A stretch of DNA of 64,000 nt from Lachnospiraceae bacterium (GCA_910574885.1 CAJTDD010000006.1:32987-96986); one strand, 5' to 3'; counted from the stretch's first letter, positions 50,621-59,973 are shown. Notes: generated from the sequence alone by a model not told the origin. A program made the numbers and translations.

Positions 50621-50845
50621 TTAGGCAGGGGCATAGCTGATTTTGTTTTGTTCCATCCTCTGTGCAAACTCCCGAACGGCGTATTTTACGCCGTCAATCT
50701 CTGCATGGGTTTCGTCCAGATAGCGGCAGACGGCAAAATAATCCTCCCCGTTCCCGTAAAGCATACGGATGATGCCGCCATCGGGAACAGAAAAAAGTGC
50801 CTTTCCTACGCTGTCCGTCATGCAGATTTTCCGTCCTCCGCTCAT
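50621..50845 (-). CDS. LPD28-like small protein
   Basis: A 74-aa protein: F-S-V-P-D-G-G-I-I-R-M-L-Y-G-N-G-E, C-R-Y-L-D-E-T-H and F-A-Q-R-M-E-Q-N. The same set occurs at the end of the 231-aa protein at 51321-52016, so the two share one domain, which resembles the large-polyvalent-protein domain LPD28. The start overlaps the previous stop (ATGA). Function unknown. Confidence 0.65.
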   Translation of the reverse strand: MSGGRKICMTDSVGKALFSVPDGGIIRMLYGNGEDYFAVCRYLDETHAEIDGVKYAVREFAQRMEQNKISYAPA

Positions 50846-51048
50846 TCCGTGCCACCTCCCAGAAAAGAGATGACCTTGTTCCCTTTGATGCTCTTTTGCA
50901 GCTCATTGATGAGAGTGATGTCCGCAACCGTGATTCCCTGCATGGAGAGGATGTCGTCCATCGTCATGGCGGCGATGGCTTTCTCATCAGTAAACCCTGC
51001 TTCAAAGACTTTGTTTAACACTCTGACCGCTTTCTGGTTTACAGCCAT
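50842..51048 (-). CDS. Small helical ICE protein
   Basis: A 68-aa protein, V-L-N-K-V-F-E-A-G-F-T-D-E-K-A-I-A-A-M-T, which looks like a small helix-turn-helix or helix-hairpin-helix fold, then L-I-N-E-L-Q-K. AGGAGG lies upstream. Function unknown. Confidence 0.6.
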   Translation of the reverse strand: MAVNQKAVRVLNKVFEAGFTDEKAIAAMTMDDILSMQGITVADITLINELQKSIKGNKVISFLGGGTE

Positions 51049-51060
51049 TCCATATCCCTC

Positions 51061-51309
51061 CTATCGTTCATACTCTTTTTGCTTTGACGACAAAGACGGT
51101 AATCTTCCGCCATTCAAATCCAATATCTGCTCAAGATATTCTTTTTCCTTATCCTCAAATATTTCATAAAAGAAATCAGCAAAACCCTCGCCGTCTTTCC
51201 TTTCGGGTGAATTGTCAATACCGTCACACCATTGACGACAGGCTTCCTCCAATACCATAGCAAAAACAGCTTTCTTTTCCCTGCTTCTTGATATATCCTG
51301 AATCGTCAT
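51061..51309 (-). CDS. 82-aa acidic ICE protein
   Basis: Soluble, acidic, with W-C-D-G-I-D and D-F-F-Y-E-I-F-E-D-K-E. GGAGAAG precedes the ATG. It lies in a tight minus-strand series of small genes. Unrecognised. Confidence 0.6.
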   Translation of the reverse strand: MTIQDISRSREKKAVFAMVLEEACRQWCDGIDNSPERKDGEGFADFFYEIFEDKEKEYLEQILDLNGGRLPSLSSKQKEYER

Positions 51310-51320
51310 ACCACTTCTCC

Positions 51321-52016
51321 TTACCGCTCATGCTCTTTATGCTTCACCGCTCTTTGCTGTTTCACATCTTCTGTTTTAGGCTCATAGGCGTGTCCGTTCC
51401 TCTCCATACGCTCGGCAAACTCGCAGATGTGGTAAAGGTTGCTGCCTACCTCGGTATGGTACTCATCAATATAGCGGCAGGTCTTTTCCGCTTTTTCTCC
51501 CCAACCATAAGTGATGATGATTTTACCGCCGTCTGGGATGCGGAACTTCTCTTTGTAATGCGGGTCAATAAAACGGATGCCCTGTTCTGCTTTTGCCATA
51601 TGCTTATCAAGCCATTCTTTCACATAGCAGTAACAGTAAAAATTATAATCACCTTTGGTCGGGTTGCATCGGAGCAGGAAAGCGTGTTTCTCCGTATCCA
51701 CACGGAAGCCGTACTCCGCACAATAATTACCCTTAAAAGCACTTTCGGGATTCTTCCCCGCAAACGCCGCCATATCATAGCGGTTGTGGAGAATCCCTTT
51801 ATCTTCACGCAGGGCGTTTATCACATCATCAAGCTCCGACTTAAATTCATCCGTTTTCCACTGCTCCCTTGTATCAAACCAAGTAGTGTAAAAGCCATAT
51901 CCAGAAGCTGCAAAATCCCCTCGCAGATACCCGATGCACCCTGTCTGCCCCTCAAGCTGCATACTCTGGGCATAGGTGTATTTCTGTTCGGGCTGCGTCA
52001 AAGCTCGTATCTCCAT
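51321..52016 (-). CDS. 231-aa ICE protein with C-terminal LPD28-like domain
   Basis: The first 130 residues contain G-C-I-G-Y-L-R-G-D-F, W-F-D-T-R and N-R-Y-D-M-A-A-F, the pattern of a common conjugative-element hypothetical. The last 80 repeat the domain of the 74-aa protein at 50621 (I-P-D-G-G, C-R-Y-I-D-E-Y-H, F-A-E-R-M-E-R-N). GGGAGG precedes the ATG, which overlaps the upstream stop. Probably a shared-domain accessory. Confidence 0.7.
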   Translation of the reverse strand: MEIRALTQPEQKYTYAQSMQLEGQTGCIGYLRGDFAASGYGFYTTWFDTREQWKTDEFKSELDDVINALREDKGILHNRYDMAAFAGKNPESAFKGNYCAEYGFRVDTEKHAFLLRCNPTKGDYNFYCYCYVKEWLDKHMAKAEQGIRFIDPHYKEKFRIPDGGKIIITYGWGEKAEKTCRYIDEYHTEVGSNLYHICEFAERMERNGHAYEPKTEDVKQQRAVKHKEHER

Positions 52017-52621
52017 CAGCGTTCCTCCCTGCTCTTTGATTTTTTCGCCTTTTCCTGTTCCTTGATTTTAGAAAGGGCTTCCTTTGCCCAATTGGGCATT
52101 TTCTCTGGCTTGATTTCTCCAAGCACATCGTACCTTTCCCATCGGGCGTGCCTGCCGTCTGCAAGCGAAGTTCCAAACACCGCCTGCCCCCTGCCGCCCC
52201 TCGCACCGTGCCCGCCGTCCACCAATACAAGCTGATAGGCGGAATGTCGGTACTCATAACGATTGACTTCGGCATTGATGACAACAACTTTTCCCACAAT
52301 ATTTTTATCCCTGTCATCGGGGAAACAGTCAGAAATGGTAAACGGCGTCATGTCGAACTTGAATTGTTCCTGCTCGGCTCTCACAATCCCTATCTGCTCC
52401 TGCACCCTGTCCGTAAAAATCTGCATGGCTTCCAGATAATCGTCAGAACCGACCGCATCCGTCACCCATTCTGCGGACAGGGGATTGTCATAAGTGCAGT
52501 AGCAGACTAAAAAAGGATATTCCTCTTTCAAATCCACACCGAACACGACTTCCTTTTTACCGATATGGATGCTCTGTGTGACCTCATAGGAGCTAATCAT
52601 CCGTTTTTCTTCATTCTCCAT
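52016..52621 (-). CDS. Conserved ICE protein of 201 aa
   Basis: Starts M-E-N-E-E-K-R-M at 52621 (AAAGGAG before); F-L-V-C-Y-C-T-Y-D and D-C-F-P-D-D-R-D, then Y-E-Y-R-H-S-A-Y-Q-L-V-L-V-D-G-G-H-G. Ends in a basic helical tail. A frequent passenger between helicase and adhesin genes. Function unknown. Confidence 0.65.
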   Translation of the reverse strand: MENEEKRMISSYEVTQSIHIGKKEVVFGVDLKEEYPFLVCYCTYDNPLSAEWVTDAVGSDDYLEAMQIFTDRVQEQIGIVRAEQEQFKFDMTPFTISDCFPDDRDKNIVGKVVVINAEVNRYEYRHSAYQLVLVDGGHGARGGRGQAVFGTSLADGRHARWERYDVLGEIKPEKMPNWAKEALSKIKEQEKAKKSKSREER

Positions 52622-52769
52622 CGGGCTTCTCCTTTCCCTGCTTTTTCTCCCTCTGCTCATCTAAAATCTTTCGGATACAGACATCGCAGAAGATGGTACG
52701 ACTGTCCTTATATCGGGGATAAGGACAGGTCGTGCAGTCATATTTCTTTGGGTTTTCATTGCTGCTCAT
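52611..52769 (-). CDS. Small Cys-rich ICE protein
   Basis: A 52-aa protein with C-T-T-C and C-D-V-C pairs, a likely zinc finger, and a Lys/Glu-rich tail. The ATG at 52769 is chosen as the only one that leaves a compact zinc-finger protein; its stop overlaps the next start. Confidence 0.6.
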   Translation of the reverse strand: MSSNENPKKYDCTTCPYPRYKDSRTIFCDVCIRKILDEQREKKQGKEKPDGE

Positions 52770-52770
52770 G

Positions 52771-53046
52771 CTACCGCTCACGCCCATCGTGCTGCTTCGC
52801 CTTTTTATCGGGCTGCTGATTGTACGGCATCTGACACTCCGACTGGTAGCGTTCATTCATCTTTTCCCTTGCCGCTTCAAGGGTGTTGCAGTAACAGCCC
52901 CAATAATAGTTGCCGCCGCCTTTGCAGTACCAGCATACATACGGGTTCGGGGCTTTCGGGTGATGCCCGATGACAAGCTCCGTATTCCCGATAGTGCAGC
53001 TCTCTATGATTGCATAGCCCTGATTGGAGCGTGTTTCACCGTTCAT
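52771..53046 (-). CDS. 91-aa ICE protein
   Basis: M-N-G-E-T-R-S-N-Q-G-Y-A-I-I-E-S, then P-Y-V-C-W-Y-C-K-G-G-G-N-Y-Y-W-G-C-Y-C-N, a Cys- and aromatic-rich core. AAAGGAGG precedes the ATG at 53046, which overlaps the upstream stop. Recurring in these ICEs; function unknown. Confidence 0.65.
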   Translation of the reverse strand: MNGETRSNQGYAIIESCTIGNTELVIGHHPKAPNPYVCWYCKGGGNYYWGCYCNTLEAAREKMNERYQSECQMPYNQQPDKKAKQHDGRER

Positions 53047-53407
53047 AGGCGTTCCTCCTTTCTCTGGTTTGCCCACGTTCTCTGGGCATAGAGGTATGCC
53101 CTTGTGGTATTTCCTTTTGTTTTCCGTCCATATATTGCTGCAATTCATACTGGCAGGGGACGTACAGCCTGCCGTTCTCCACGCAGCGGAAAATATCGCA
53201 TTTCTTATCCGTGGATGCAGCGTAAAAATCATCATAAGAGTAGGAAAATTTCTGGCTTCCCTTACCATAATAGTCAGCGGCAAAAAAGCCAAGTTCCCTG
53301 TCTGTTTTTAATCTGCGGGTAATCTTGAAAAAATCATCTTCCCGCTTTGTGAACTGCCGCTCTGGGATAAAGTGATGCCCACCGTATTCAAAAGATTTAT
53401 CCTGCAT
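53036..53407 (-). CDS. 123-aa ICE protein
   Basis: Contains Y-G-G-H-H-F-I-P-E-R-Q-F, D-D-F-F-K-I-T-R-R and C-R-C-type residues late in the sequence (C-D-I-F-R-C-V-E-N-G-R-L-Y). GAGG precedes the ATG. Part of the tight small-gene series. Unrecognised. Confidence 0.6.
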   Translation of the reverse strand: MQDKSFEYGGHHFIPERQFTKREDDFFKITRRLKTDRELGFFAADYYGKGSQKFSYSYDDFYAASTDKKCDIFRCVENGRLYVPCQYELQQYMDGKQKEIPQGHTSMPRERGQTRERRNAYER

Positions 53408-53415
53408 TTTTCACC

Positions 53416-53721
53416 TCACGATTCTTTTGCATATTTACGGTATGCCTTTTCGCCTGCGGCTCGAAGCTTCCGTACTCTTGTGCTGCCAAGCAGTTCGGGG
53501 TATTTCTCCTGCAGCTTGCGGCGTGTCCTGCCTACGCTTTCAAAGCCCGGCAAGCCAAGCTCTTTATGATTCGTCAGTATCTGGGCAAGGGGCATATTTC
53601 CCGCATCCGCCAGATAAAGATTGCAGAGGGCAAGATACAGCACCATGTCGTCATTTCTGGCATCCTCATTCTCTTGCAGGACAGCTTTCACTTTCCCCTC
53701 TATGGTTTTTAAATTGTCCAT
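53416..53721 (-). CDS. 101-aa ICE protein with HTH-like core
   Basis: M-D-N-L-K-T-I-E-G-K-V-K-A-V-L and, near 60, G-F-E-S-V-G-R-T-R-R-K-L-Q-E, which looks like a helix-turn-helix recognition segment. GGAGGTAGC precedes the ATG at 53721. Perhaps regulatory; not recognised by name. Confidence 0.6.
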   Translation of the reverse strand: MDNLKTIEGKVKAVLQENEDARNDDMVLYLALCNLYLADAGNMPLAQILTNHKELGLPGFESVGRTRRKLQEKYPELLGSTRVRKLRAAGEKAYRKYAKES

Positions 53722-53791
53722 AGCTACCTCCATAAATGGAAAGAGGACGGTCACTTTAAACCGCCCCAATCCACATAATCCTTGTTTCAAC

Positions 53792-53881
53792 TTATTTCTT
53801 CCTGTTACGGATTTTCAGCCATACCGCCGCACTTACCATGAATACGGCAAGAACGGCAGCAATGATTGTCTTTGTCCTCAT
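53792..53881 (-). CDS. 29-aa single-helix membrane protein
   Basis: M-R-T-K-T followed by a hydrophobic helix (I-I-A-A-V-L-A-V-F-M-V) and a basic end. AAGGAGG precedes the ATG, which lies three bases after the adhesin stop. Possibly an accessory to surface display. Confidence 0.5.
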   Translation of the reverse strand: MRTKTIIAAVLAVFMVSAAVWLKIRNRKK

Positions 53882-53884
53882 CCC

Positions 53885-56800
53885 TTAGTCCTCCTTTTTC
53901 TTTCTTCCGCTCTTGTATCCCACAAATCCGAAGATTCCTGCACCGATTGTAAATACCGCCGCAAGGCTCACCCATAAGCCTAAGCTGAAATCATCTCCTG
54001 TTTTCGGCGTGTCACGGAGTTCGTTGTGCATGGTGACGGTCGCCGTTTCGTCTGTCTTGATGGTCACTTTCTGGTCGGCAGGCAGGATATAGCCAGAGGA
54101 TGCCTTGTCGCTGACCTCGGAAATGGTGTATTCGCCGATACGCAAGCCGTCAATGACGATTTCGCCGTTCTTGTCGGTGGTAAAGGTCTGGTCGTAATCT
54201 TTGCCAATCACACGGAAAGAGAAGCCCTCCACCTTGCCGTCAGAGGAAGTCTTGACGATTTTAAGGCTGCCTTTCTGTGCTTCATTTAAGAATCCCTTGC
54301 CCGCTTCATTCTCCACGTTGTAGGTCTTGCCGTTTTCCTCAATGGATACGGGATAGACATTCTCATCAAGCACGAAGCCTGTCGGGGCGGTTTTCTCACG
54401 GACAAGGTACTTGCCGTAACGCAGGTCGTCCATCTGGTACACGCCTTTCTCCACCTCGCCCATCTCGCCAAGCAGCTCGTCTTTCTTATCCAGTTTTCCA
54501 TCTTCGTTCGTATCAGAGTAAACCTCAAATACCGCACCCGTGAGCTTGTTTTCTGGGTAGTCCTTATCTACCTTAGTCAGAGCGATATTGCCCGTGATGA
54601 AGTAATTGACAAGCTCTACCTCTACAACTTCATCAACCTCATTGATTGTCACGCTGATTTCTTCCTCGGAGAGTACATAACCTTTCGGGCTTTCAATTTC
54701 ACGGATGACCCATGTGCCATACGGAACTTTCTCAAAAGAAAAACTGCCGTCATCCTCGGATGTGGCAGTTGCGATTGCATTTTCCTTTGTATATTCTGTT
54801 GTGCCTGTCTGAAAGATGCCGATTAACGCACCGCCCAAGTCCTCGCCGTCCTCATTGGATTTCTTACCGCTTACCGAGCCGTAAATCAGTTCGTTTTCAA
54901 TGGCTTCGCCCTCGTTTGCCGTGATATGCACAACGGCGGTTTCCTGCCCTGCATACTCAAAATCAACAGGATATTTCTCGTCACTTATAAGATAAGCGGA
55001 GTTTGTTTTGATTTCCTGCACATAGTAGCTGCCAATCGGCAGGTCGCTGACTGCCTTTCCGTGACCGTTTTCATCAAGGAAGATAACCTCAATCAGTTCA
55101 TCCGCAGGGATAGAAGAACCGTCTGCGGCGGTCAGTTCCTCGGCGGCATACAGACCAAACGTAACGTCTTTGATTTCTCCGTTATTGCCTACGCCGTATG
55201 CTTCGTCAACCTCAAGGCTCTTGATTACGTCGATTTCCACACGCTGACGCTCATTGTAAAAATCCGTGCCTGCTTCCGTCACTTCGATTTCCTGCCCTGC
55301 ATACACAAGCTCCACGGCGTGGACTTCCCCACTTAACACCATGCCATACGGGGCAGTCACTTCCTTAACCTCATATCTTCCCAGATACAGTTCTTTCGAT
55401 TCTGCCGTGCCGTCCTCACCTGTGGTAAGTGTGTCTACAACCTCGCCTTTCTCGGCTCTGACCGTTCCGTCTGTCGTAATGATGTCCTCGGCTGCTGTAA
55501 TCTCATAGACTGCACCCTCAAGGCTCTCTACTGCAAAAATCGGCTGATACAGCCCCTTGTTTCCTGATACCCTGCTGAATACCTCCCCAGACTTTTCTAC
55601 CGTGATTTTTCCTTTCTGTGCCACGTTGGAGCGTTCCACTTTGACAATCGTGATGCCGCTTTCATCCTCGGAATTTTCCTGTTCTACATCAAAATAGACT
55701 GGCTCGGAATCCAGAACATATCCATACGGAGCCTGCACCTCAACAAGTGAGTAACCTTTGCCGTATTCCAGAGTCTGCGGCGTGATAAGCTCTCCGTCTG
55801 CTGTGGTGTAGAACGTGTCAATCTTCGTCACTTCGGGATAAGTGAATGTCATCGTCACAAGGTTTCCCTCTGGGTCGTAAATCTGGAAGCCAACGCCTGC
55901 ATACGGGATAACTTTGCCTGTTTCCACGTCTTTCTTTACGACTTTGATATAGCTCTTAAAATTGGCGTTATTGATAAGGTAGCGGTAAGTCTGGCTGTCC
56001 TTGCAGATAAATACGTCAAAATCTTTCATCAGCTCACGCCCGTCCCATCCAGAGGTCTGATGCACGGTATAGATGCCGTATGGCATATCCTTTGTCTGGG
56101 CAAAGCCGTTTTCATCGCAGGTTAAAATATCACGTTCCGTTTCCTCCGCCGCATCAAAGCTGCCTGCGGATTTTAAATATACCTCAAAAACAGCCCCCTC
56201 CTCTGGGGTTTCAATCTGGGTTTCGCCATTGTCGGTATGCTTGATGATGGCGATATTGCCTTTAATGACCTGCTCGTTTACATCATTCTTTGCAGAATTA
56301 TATTCCACGGTGTAAAGCTGCGGCTCTGCCCCTACATGGTGTACGGTCGTGTCCAGAAGATAGCCCTCGGACGGGGTAATCTCACGGATGCTCCAGTCAT
56401 CGCCGCACACATAATATTTTGTTGTGAACTGCCCGTTTTCATCGGTGGTGTAGGTGTCAACCAGTTCCTCACCCTTATAAATGCCGTAAACCGCACCTGC
56501 AAGGGAAGCGTCGCCCTGCGGCTTCTTTCCCATTTCCACATCGGTCTTTAATACCGTAACATTAAACTTCTTCAAAATATTGTGGAAGCTGCGGTTCGTG
56601 ACCTTTTTCCACTCAATCGGGGCGGTCTGGGATGCAGGGACAACATAGCGGACTGCTGTATCCACTTCCTCAAGGGTATAAGGCGTGCTGCCGCTGATAA
56701 GGACGTTTTCAAACTTCGCCAGTCCATTCTTATCGGTTATGGCATATTCATCAACAGCCAAGCCGCTCAATGATGTTCCGTAAAGGTGGAACTTCACGCC

Positions 56801-58033
56801 CTCCACAAGATTATCCTCGGATGTTTTCACTACTTCAAGGCTTCCACGCTTCAAGGTATTGCTGAATGTGACCGTAGAGGTTTTCCCTCCGATAATCGTC
56901 ACGGTCTGGGTTTTCTGCGGCTCGTAGCGGTCGATGGACTGTTCTGTGACCGTATAAGTGCCAGGGAATAAGCCCTCCACTGTTATATTTCCGTTCTTGT
57001 CGGTTTTCACGGTCTTATTGAAGCCGTCGCCTTTGATGGTAAAGGAAATCCCCTCAACAACTCCGTCCTCGGAAGTCTTTTTCAATGCAACCGTGCCTGT
57101 CGGCGTTTCCACGTTGATATATGCCATCATGGTGTCCACGTTTTCCACACCCGTAATGACGTCCTGCAGGTTTGGGTCGCCGTAGGCAATCATCATCGCA
57201 CCGCTGCTGACCGTCGGCGTGTTGTTTCTTGCTGCGGTAATCCTTGCCTTGCCGTCAATTGCTTTTGATGATGTGATAGTCAGCTTGTTTCCAGACTTAG
57301 ACACTTTTACATTGCTGTCAGAGCTTGTAAAGGAATATTCGGATAACACGCCGTTGCTGTCGGTCAGCGTAAGGCTGTATTTGCCGTCCTTATAGGCAAG
57401 CTCCTTTGTGATGTCTTTCTTCCCTGCCGACATGAAGCTCGGAATCGTGCTGTGCCTTGTCATCAGCGACACAATCTGGTCGTAAGCCGCCCTTGCCCCG
57501 CTGTTTGCATAATTTGAGCCAAAGTGCAGGCTGTAAACGGTCGTGCTTGTCTGGCTGTACGGGCTTGTGGCGTTGCGGCATCCTGTGACGAACTCCCACA
57601 CAAGGGTCTGGGTGGCAAGCCATTTCTCATCATCGCTCCCAGATAAATTCCCGCTGTTGCCCTGATACCCATAGAGCAGGGCAAGCCCTACCGCTTTTCT
57701 CTGCTCTGCGGAGAGGGCGTTCCAAGCGTTGGAAGATGCTTTTGCAAGCGTGTTGCCTGTTTTTAAAGGCACGCCCGGCTGAAGGCAGAACGCCGTTTCC
57801 CCGTCCACATACATACGGTATTTGTATTCGCCCGTCCCTCCTGCGGTATGACCTCCAATGTTGGCACTGGAATTATATCTCATGGCGTTCCCTGCACCGT
57901 CGTAGGTGTGGGTAAAGCTAATCGTTCCGATGTCGCCCGCTGCAAACGCTGTCGTGGCAGGGACGGCGGACAATGCCGTGACCGCAGCCAGAGCAAACGC
58001 CGCAGCCCTTTTGAATAATTTACGAATCTTCAT
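53885..58033 (-). CDS. Thioester-domain, Cna-B repeat surface adhesin with sorting signal
   Basis: A 1382-aa cell-wall protein. A signal peptide (about 1-31, ending A-F-A-A) is followed by a thioester domain with Cys83 in C-L-Q-P-G and Gln142 in T-Q-T-L-V-W-E, which can form a covalent bond to host or partner surfaces. Then come about ten prealbumin-like/Cna-B and SpaA-type repeats. The C-terminus has T-P-K-T-G, a membrane helix and a Lys-rich tail. Probably anchored by the sortase at 25482-26267, and may hold mating cells together. AGGAGG precedes the ATG. Confidence 0.93.
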   Translation of the reverse strand: MKIRKLFKRAAAFALAAVTALSAVPATTAFAAGDIGTISFTHTYDGAGNAMRYNSSANIGGHTAGGTGEYKYRMYVDGETAFCLQPGVPLKTGNTLAKASSNAWNALSAEQRKAVGLALLYGYQGNSGNLSGSDDEKWLATQTLVWEFVTGCRNATSPYSQTSTTVYSLHFGSNYANSGARAAYDQIVSLMTRHSTIPSFMSAGKKDITKELAYKDGKYSLTLTDSNGVLSEYSFTSSDSNVKVSKSGNKLTITSSKAIDGKARITAARNNTPTVSSGAMMIAYGDPNLQDVITGVENVDTMMAYINVETPTGTVALKKTSEDGVVEGISFTIKGDGFNKTVKTDKNGNITVEGLFPGTYTVTEQSIDRYEPQKTQTVTIIGGKTSTVTFSNTLKRGSLEVVKTSEDNLVEGVKFHLYGTSLSGLAVDEYAITDKNGLAKFENVLISGSTPYTLEEVDTAVRYVVPASQTAPIEWKKVTNRSFHNILKKFNVTVLKTDVEMGKKPQGDASLAGAVYGIYKGEELVDTYTTDENGQFTTKYYVCGDDWSIREITPSEGYLLDTTVHHVGAEPQLYTVEYNSAKNDVNEQVIKGNIAIIKHTDNGETQIETPEEGAVFEVYLKSAGSFDAAEETERDILTCDENGFAQTKDMPYGIYTVHQTSGWDGRELMKDFDVFICKDSQTYRYLINNANFKSYIKVVKKDVETGKVIPYAGVGFQIYDPEGNLVTMTFTYPEVTKIDTFYTTADGELITPQTLEYGKGYSLVEVQAPYGYVLDSEPVYFDVEQENSEDESGITIVKVERSNVAQKGKITVEKSGEVFSRVSGNKGLYQPIFAVESLEGAVYEITAAEDIITTDGTVRAEKGEVVDTLTTGEDGTAESKELYLGRYEVKEVTAPYGMVLSGEVHAVELVYAGQEIEVTEAGTDFYNERQRVEIDVIKSLEVDEAYGVGNNGEIKDVTFGLYAAEELTAADGSSIPADELIEVIFLDENGHGKAVSDLPIGSYYVQEIKTNSAYLISDEKYPVDFEYAGQETAVVHITANEGEAIENELIYGSVSGKKSNEDGEDLGGALIGIFQTGTTEYTKENAIATATSEDDGSFSFEKVPYGTWVIREIESPKGYVLSEEEISVTINEVDEVVEVELVNYFITGNIALTKVDKDYPENKLTGAVFEVYSDTNEDGKLDKKDELLGEMGEVEKGVYQMDDLRYGKYLVREKTAPTGFVLDENVYPVSIEENGKTYNVENEAGKGFLNEAQKGSLKIVKTSSDGKVEGFSFRVIGKDYDQTFTTDKNGEIVIDGLRIGEYTISEVSDKASSGYILPADQKVTIKTDETATVTMHNELRDTPKTGDDFSLGLWVSLAAVFTIGAGIFGFVGYKSGRKKKED

Positions 58034-58247
58034 TCATTACCTCCTGTTCGTTTTCATGTTGATAGTTGACTTCTGGCAGAAAAAAAGCCGCCCATGTGGA
58101 CAGCCTTTAATAGTTCTTTTCTCGGATAGTTACTGGCAGTATCTAGGGGGAGAGGTGTGGAGAGGGGGAAGTTAAAAAATTTTTTCTGTTTCCCAAAGGG
58201 CAGACTTTCCCCTCGGTGTCCACTTCAAAATCCCCATCTTTCCTGCC
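58034..58247. other. Spacer between adhesin and parB genes
   Basis: About 210 bases with no gene. A GCCGCCC/GGACAGC-type stem at 58087-58104 with a T run on the minus strand ends the parAB transcript. The adhesin promoter must lie between it and 58050. Confidence 0.6.
58087..58104 (-). terminator. Terminator of the parAB operon
   Basis: A seven-pair stem with a four-base loop (two G-T pairs), followed by seven T on the minus strand. Confidence 0.65.
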
Positions 58248-59192
58248 TTACCTCTCGTGAGCCTTGTTCCGCTGCAAGTGGCGGTTATAAAACTCCAACG
58301 CCTTTACGACAAAATCCGTTTCCTGCCCTCTGGGGATGGATTTTGGTATGAGCTTGGTTATCCGCTCGTCCTTAAAGGCAGGCTTCTCTTTCTGGTTCGG
58401 CTTATCCTCCTGCATAATGCTCTGGATAACCTCGTCCGTGAGCTTTCCCTCCTGCATAAACTTTTTCATTTTGATAGCCTGTGCAAGTGAAGGCGTGGCA
58501 TCATTGTAGCCCATTGCTTCAAGCAGGGTGTATTGCTGTTCCTCGGAAAGATAAGAAATCTCTACCGCAGGACGAAAAGCAATCTGGCGTTCATCTACCA
58601 TTTGCAGAATTTCGGGTACAAGTTCAGTTAAGCGGATAAAGCGACGTACTTGGTCTTGGCTTTCGCCAACAAGCTCACTTAATTTCTCACGAGAAGTTTT
58701 GTTTTCTGACTTCTGTGCCACTGGCACAGAAGTTAAATCACTTCTCTGTCCTTGCCTGTTCATAGCTTCTAACCGCATCTTATATGCAAAGGCTTTCTCA
58801 CTCGGCAGAATAACAGAGCGTTGGAGATTACTTTCAACCATGACAATAATTGCTTCATCATGCGTCAACTCCTTAACCTCACATTTCAGAGTTTCAAGTC
58901 CTGCAAGCTCGCAAGCCTTTTTCCGCCTGTGACCGCTGATAAGCTCGTACCGTCCATCCTCTTTTTGCCGAACTGTCGCAGGGGTCATTACGCCGCTCCG
59001 ACTGACACTTTCCACAAGCTGCTCCATATCCTCATTCATCAAAACCTTGAATGGGTGGTCTGGGAACTCATCAATTTCGGAAATGGGTATCTCCCTTATC
59101 TTGCTTAGATTCGCTTCTGCTCGGCTCTCGTCTGTTTCAAAGAGGTCATCGTATGCGGTCAGCTCGATTCCTGTTCTTTTGCTTCTCGCCAA
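58248..59192 (-). CDS. parB: ParB-like partition protein
   Basis: A 314-aa ParB/Spo0J-type protein. The ParB N-terminal domain has E-L-I-S-G-H-R-R near 83 and a central HTH (S-R-E-K-L-S-E-L-V-G-E-S-Q-D-Q-V-R-R). The start is TTG at 59192, nine bases after GGAGG, overlapping the end of parA by 47 bases. Expected to bind centromere-like sites and keep the extrachromosomal ICE. No obvious parS was located. Confidence 0.88.
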   Translation of the reverse strand: MARSKRTGIELTAYDDLFETDESRAEANLSKIREIPISEIDEFPDHPFKVLMNEDMEQLVESVSRSGVMTPATVRQKEDGRYELISGHRRKKACELAGLETLKCEVKELTHDEAIIVMVESNLQRSVILPSEKAFAYKMRLEAMNRQGQRSDLTSVPVAQKSENKTSREKLSELVGESQDQVRRFIRLTELVPEILQMVDERQIAFRPAVEISYLSEEQQYTLLEAMGYNDATPSLAQAIKMKKFMQEGKLTDEVIQSIMQEDKPNQKEKPAFKDERITKLIPKSIPRGQETDFVVKALEFYNRHLQRNKAHER

Positions 59193-59973
59193 TCTCTGCC
59201 ACCTCCTTTCCAAACTGCTCATAAGCTGCGGCTACCTTGCCGCCTTTGTCGTAGGCAAAAATGCTCTTGCCCTCTGCGGTGGCTTCTACCGCACGGATGG
59301 AATGGGGTATCTGGGCATCAAAAACTTTAATCCTCTGCCCGTAGGCACTCTTTACCGTTGCGGTAATTTCTTTAGAGATGTTCGTGCGTGGCATTACCAT
59401 CGTCATCAAGATACCGTCAATCCGCAGATGGGGATTGATTTGCCGCTTGACTTTAGACACGGAGCGAAGCAACAGCTCTAAGCCCTTTGCAGAAAGATAA
59501 TGGGGCTGTGTCGGGATAACCACGCTGTCAGCCGCCGCAAGTGCATTGATTGTGAGCATACCTAAACTCGGCATACAGTCAATGAGGACTGTATCATAAT
59601 TCTTTTTTACCTCATTGATACAGGTTTTCAGCACACTTTCACGGCTTATGGCGTTTATCAGCCTTACTTCCAGTCCCGACAGTTCAATGTTGGATGGGAG
59701 CAGGTCAACGCCCTCATTATGGTGCAGGATAGCTTTCTGGACATTGGCAGGCTTATCGTCTATCACATCCTGCATGATGCTTGAGAGCGTATCCGACAAA
59801 TCATCTGGTCTGCCATAGCCAAGCGACATAGTTAAATTTGCCTGTGCATCGGCATCAATGAGCAGGACTTTTTTACCTTGCTGTGCCAGACTGACACCCA
59901 GATTGACCGCCGTAGTGGTCTTGCCGACACCGCCTTTCTGGTTGGTTAAAGCAATCACTTTGCAATTTGACAT
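59146..59973 (-). CDS. parA: ParA-family ATPase
   Basis: A 275-aa partition ATPase with the deviant Walker A K-G-G-V-G-K-T-T (13-20), L-L-I-D-A-D-A-Q near 40 and V-L-I-D-C-M-P near 125. ATG at 59973 after AGGAGG. Works with ParB to distribute the circular form; in integrated ICEs it may stabilise the element. Confidence 0.93.
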   Translation of the reverse strand: MSNCKVIALTNQKGGVGKTTTAVNLGVSLAQQGKKVLLIDADAQANLTMSLGYGRPDDLSDTLSSIMQDVIDDKPANVQKAILHHNEGVDLLPSNIELSGLEVRLINAISRESVLKTCINEVKKNYDTVLIDCMPSLGMLTINALAAADSVVIPTQPHYLSAKGLELLLRSVSKVKRQINPHLRIDGILMTMVMPRTNISKEITATVKSAYGQRIKVFDAQIPHSIRAVEATAEGKSIFAYDKGGKVAAAYEQFGKEVAEIGEKQKNRNRADRIR

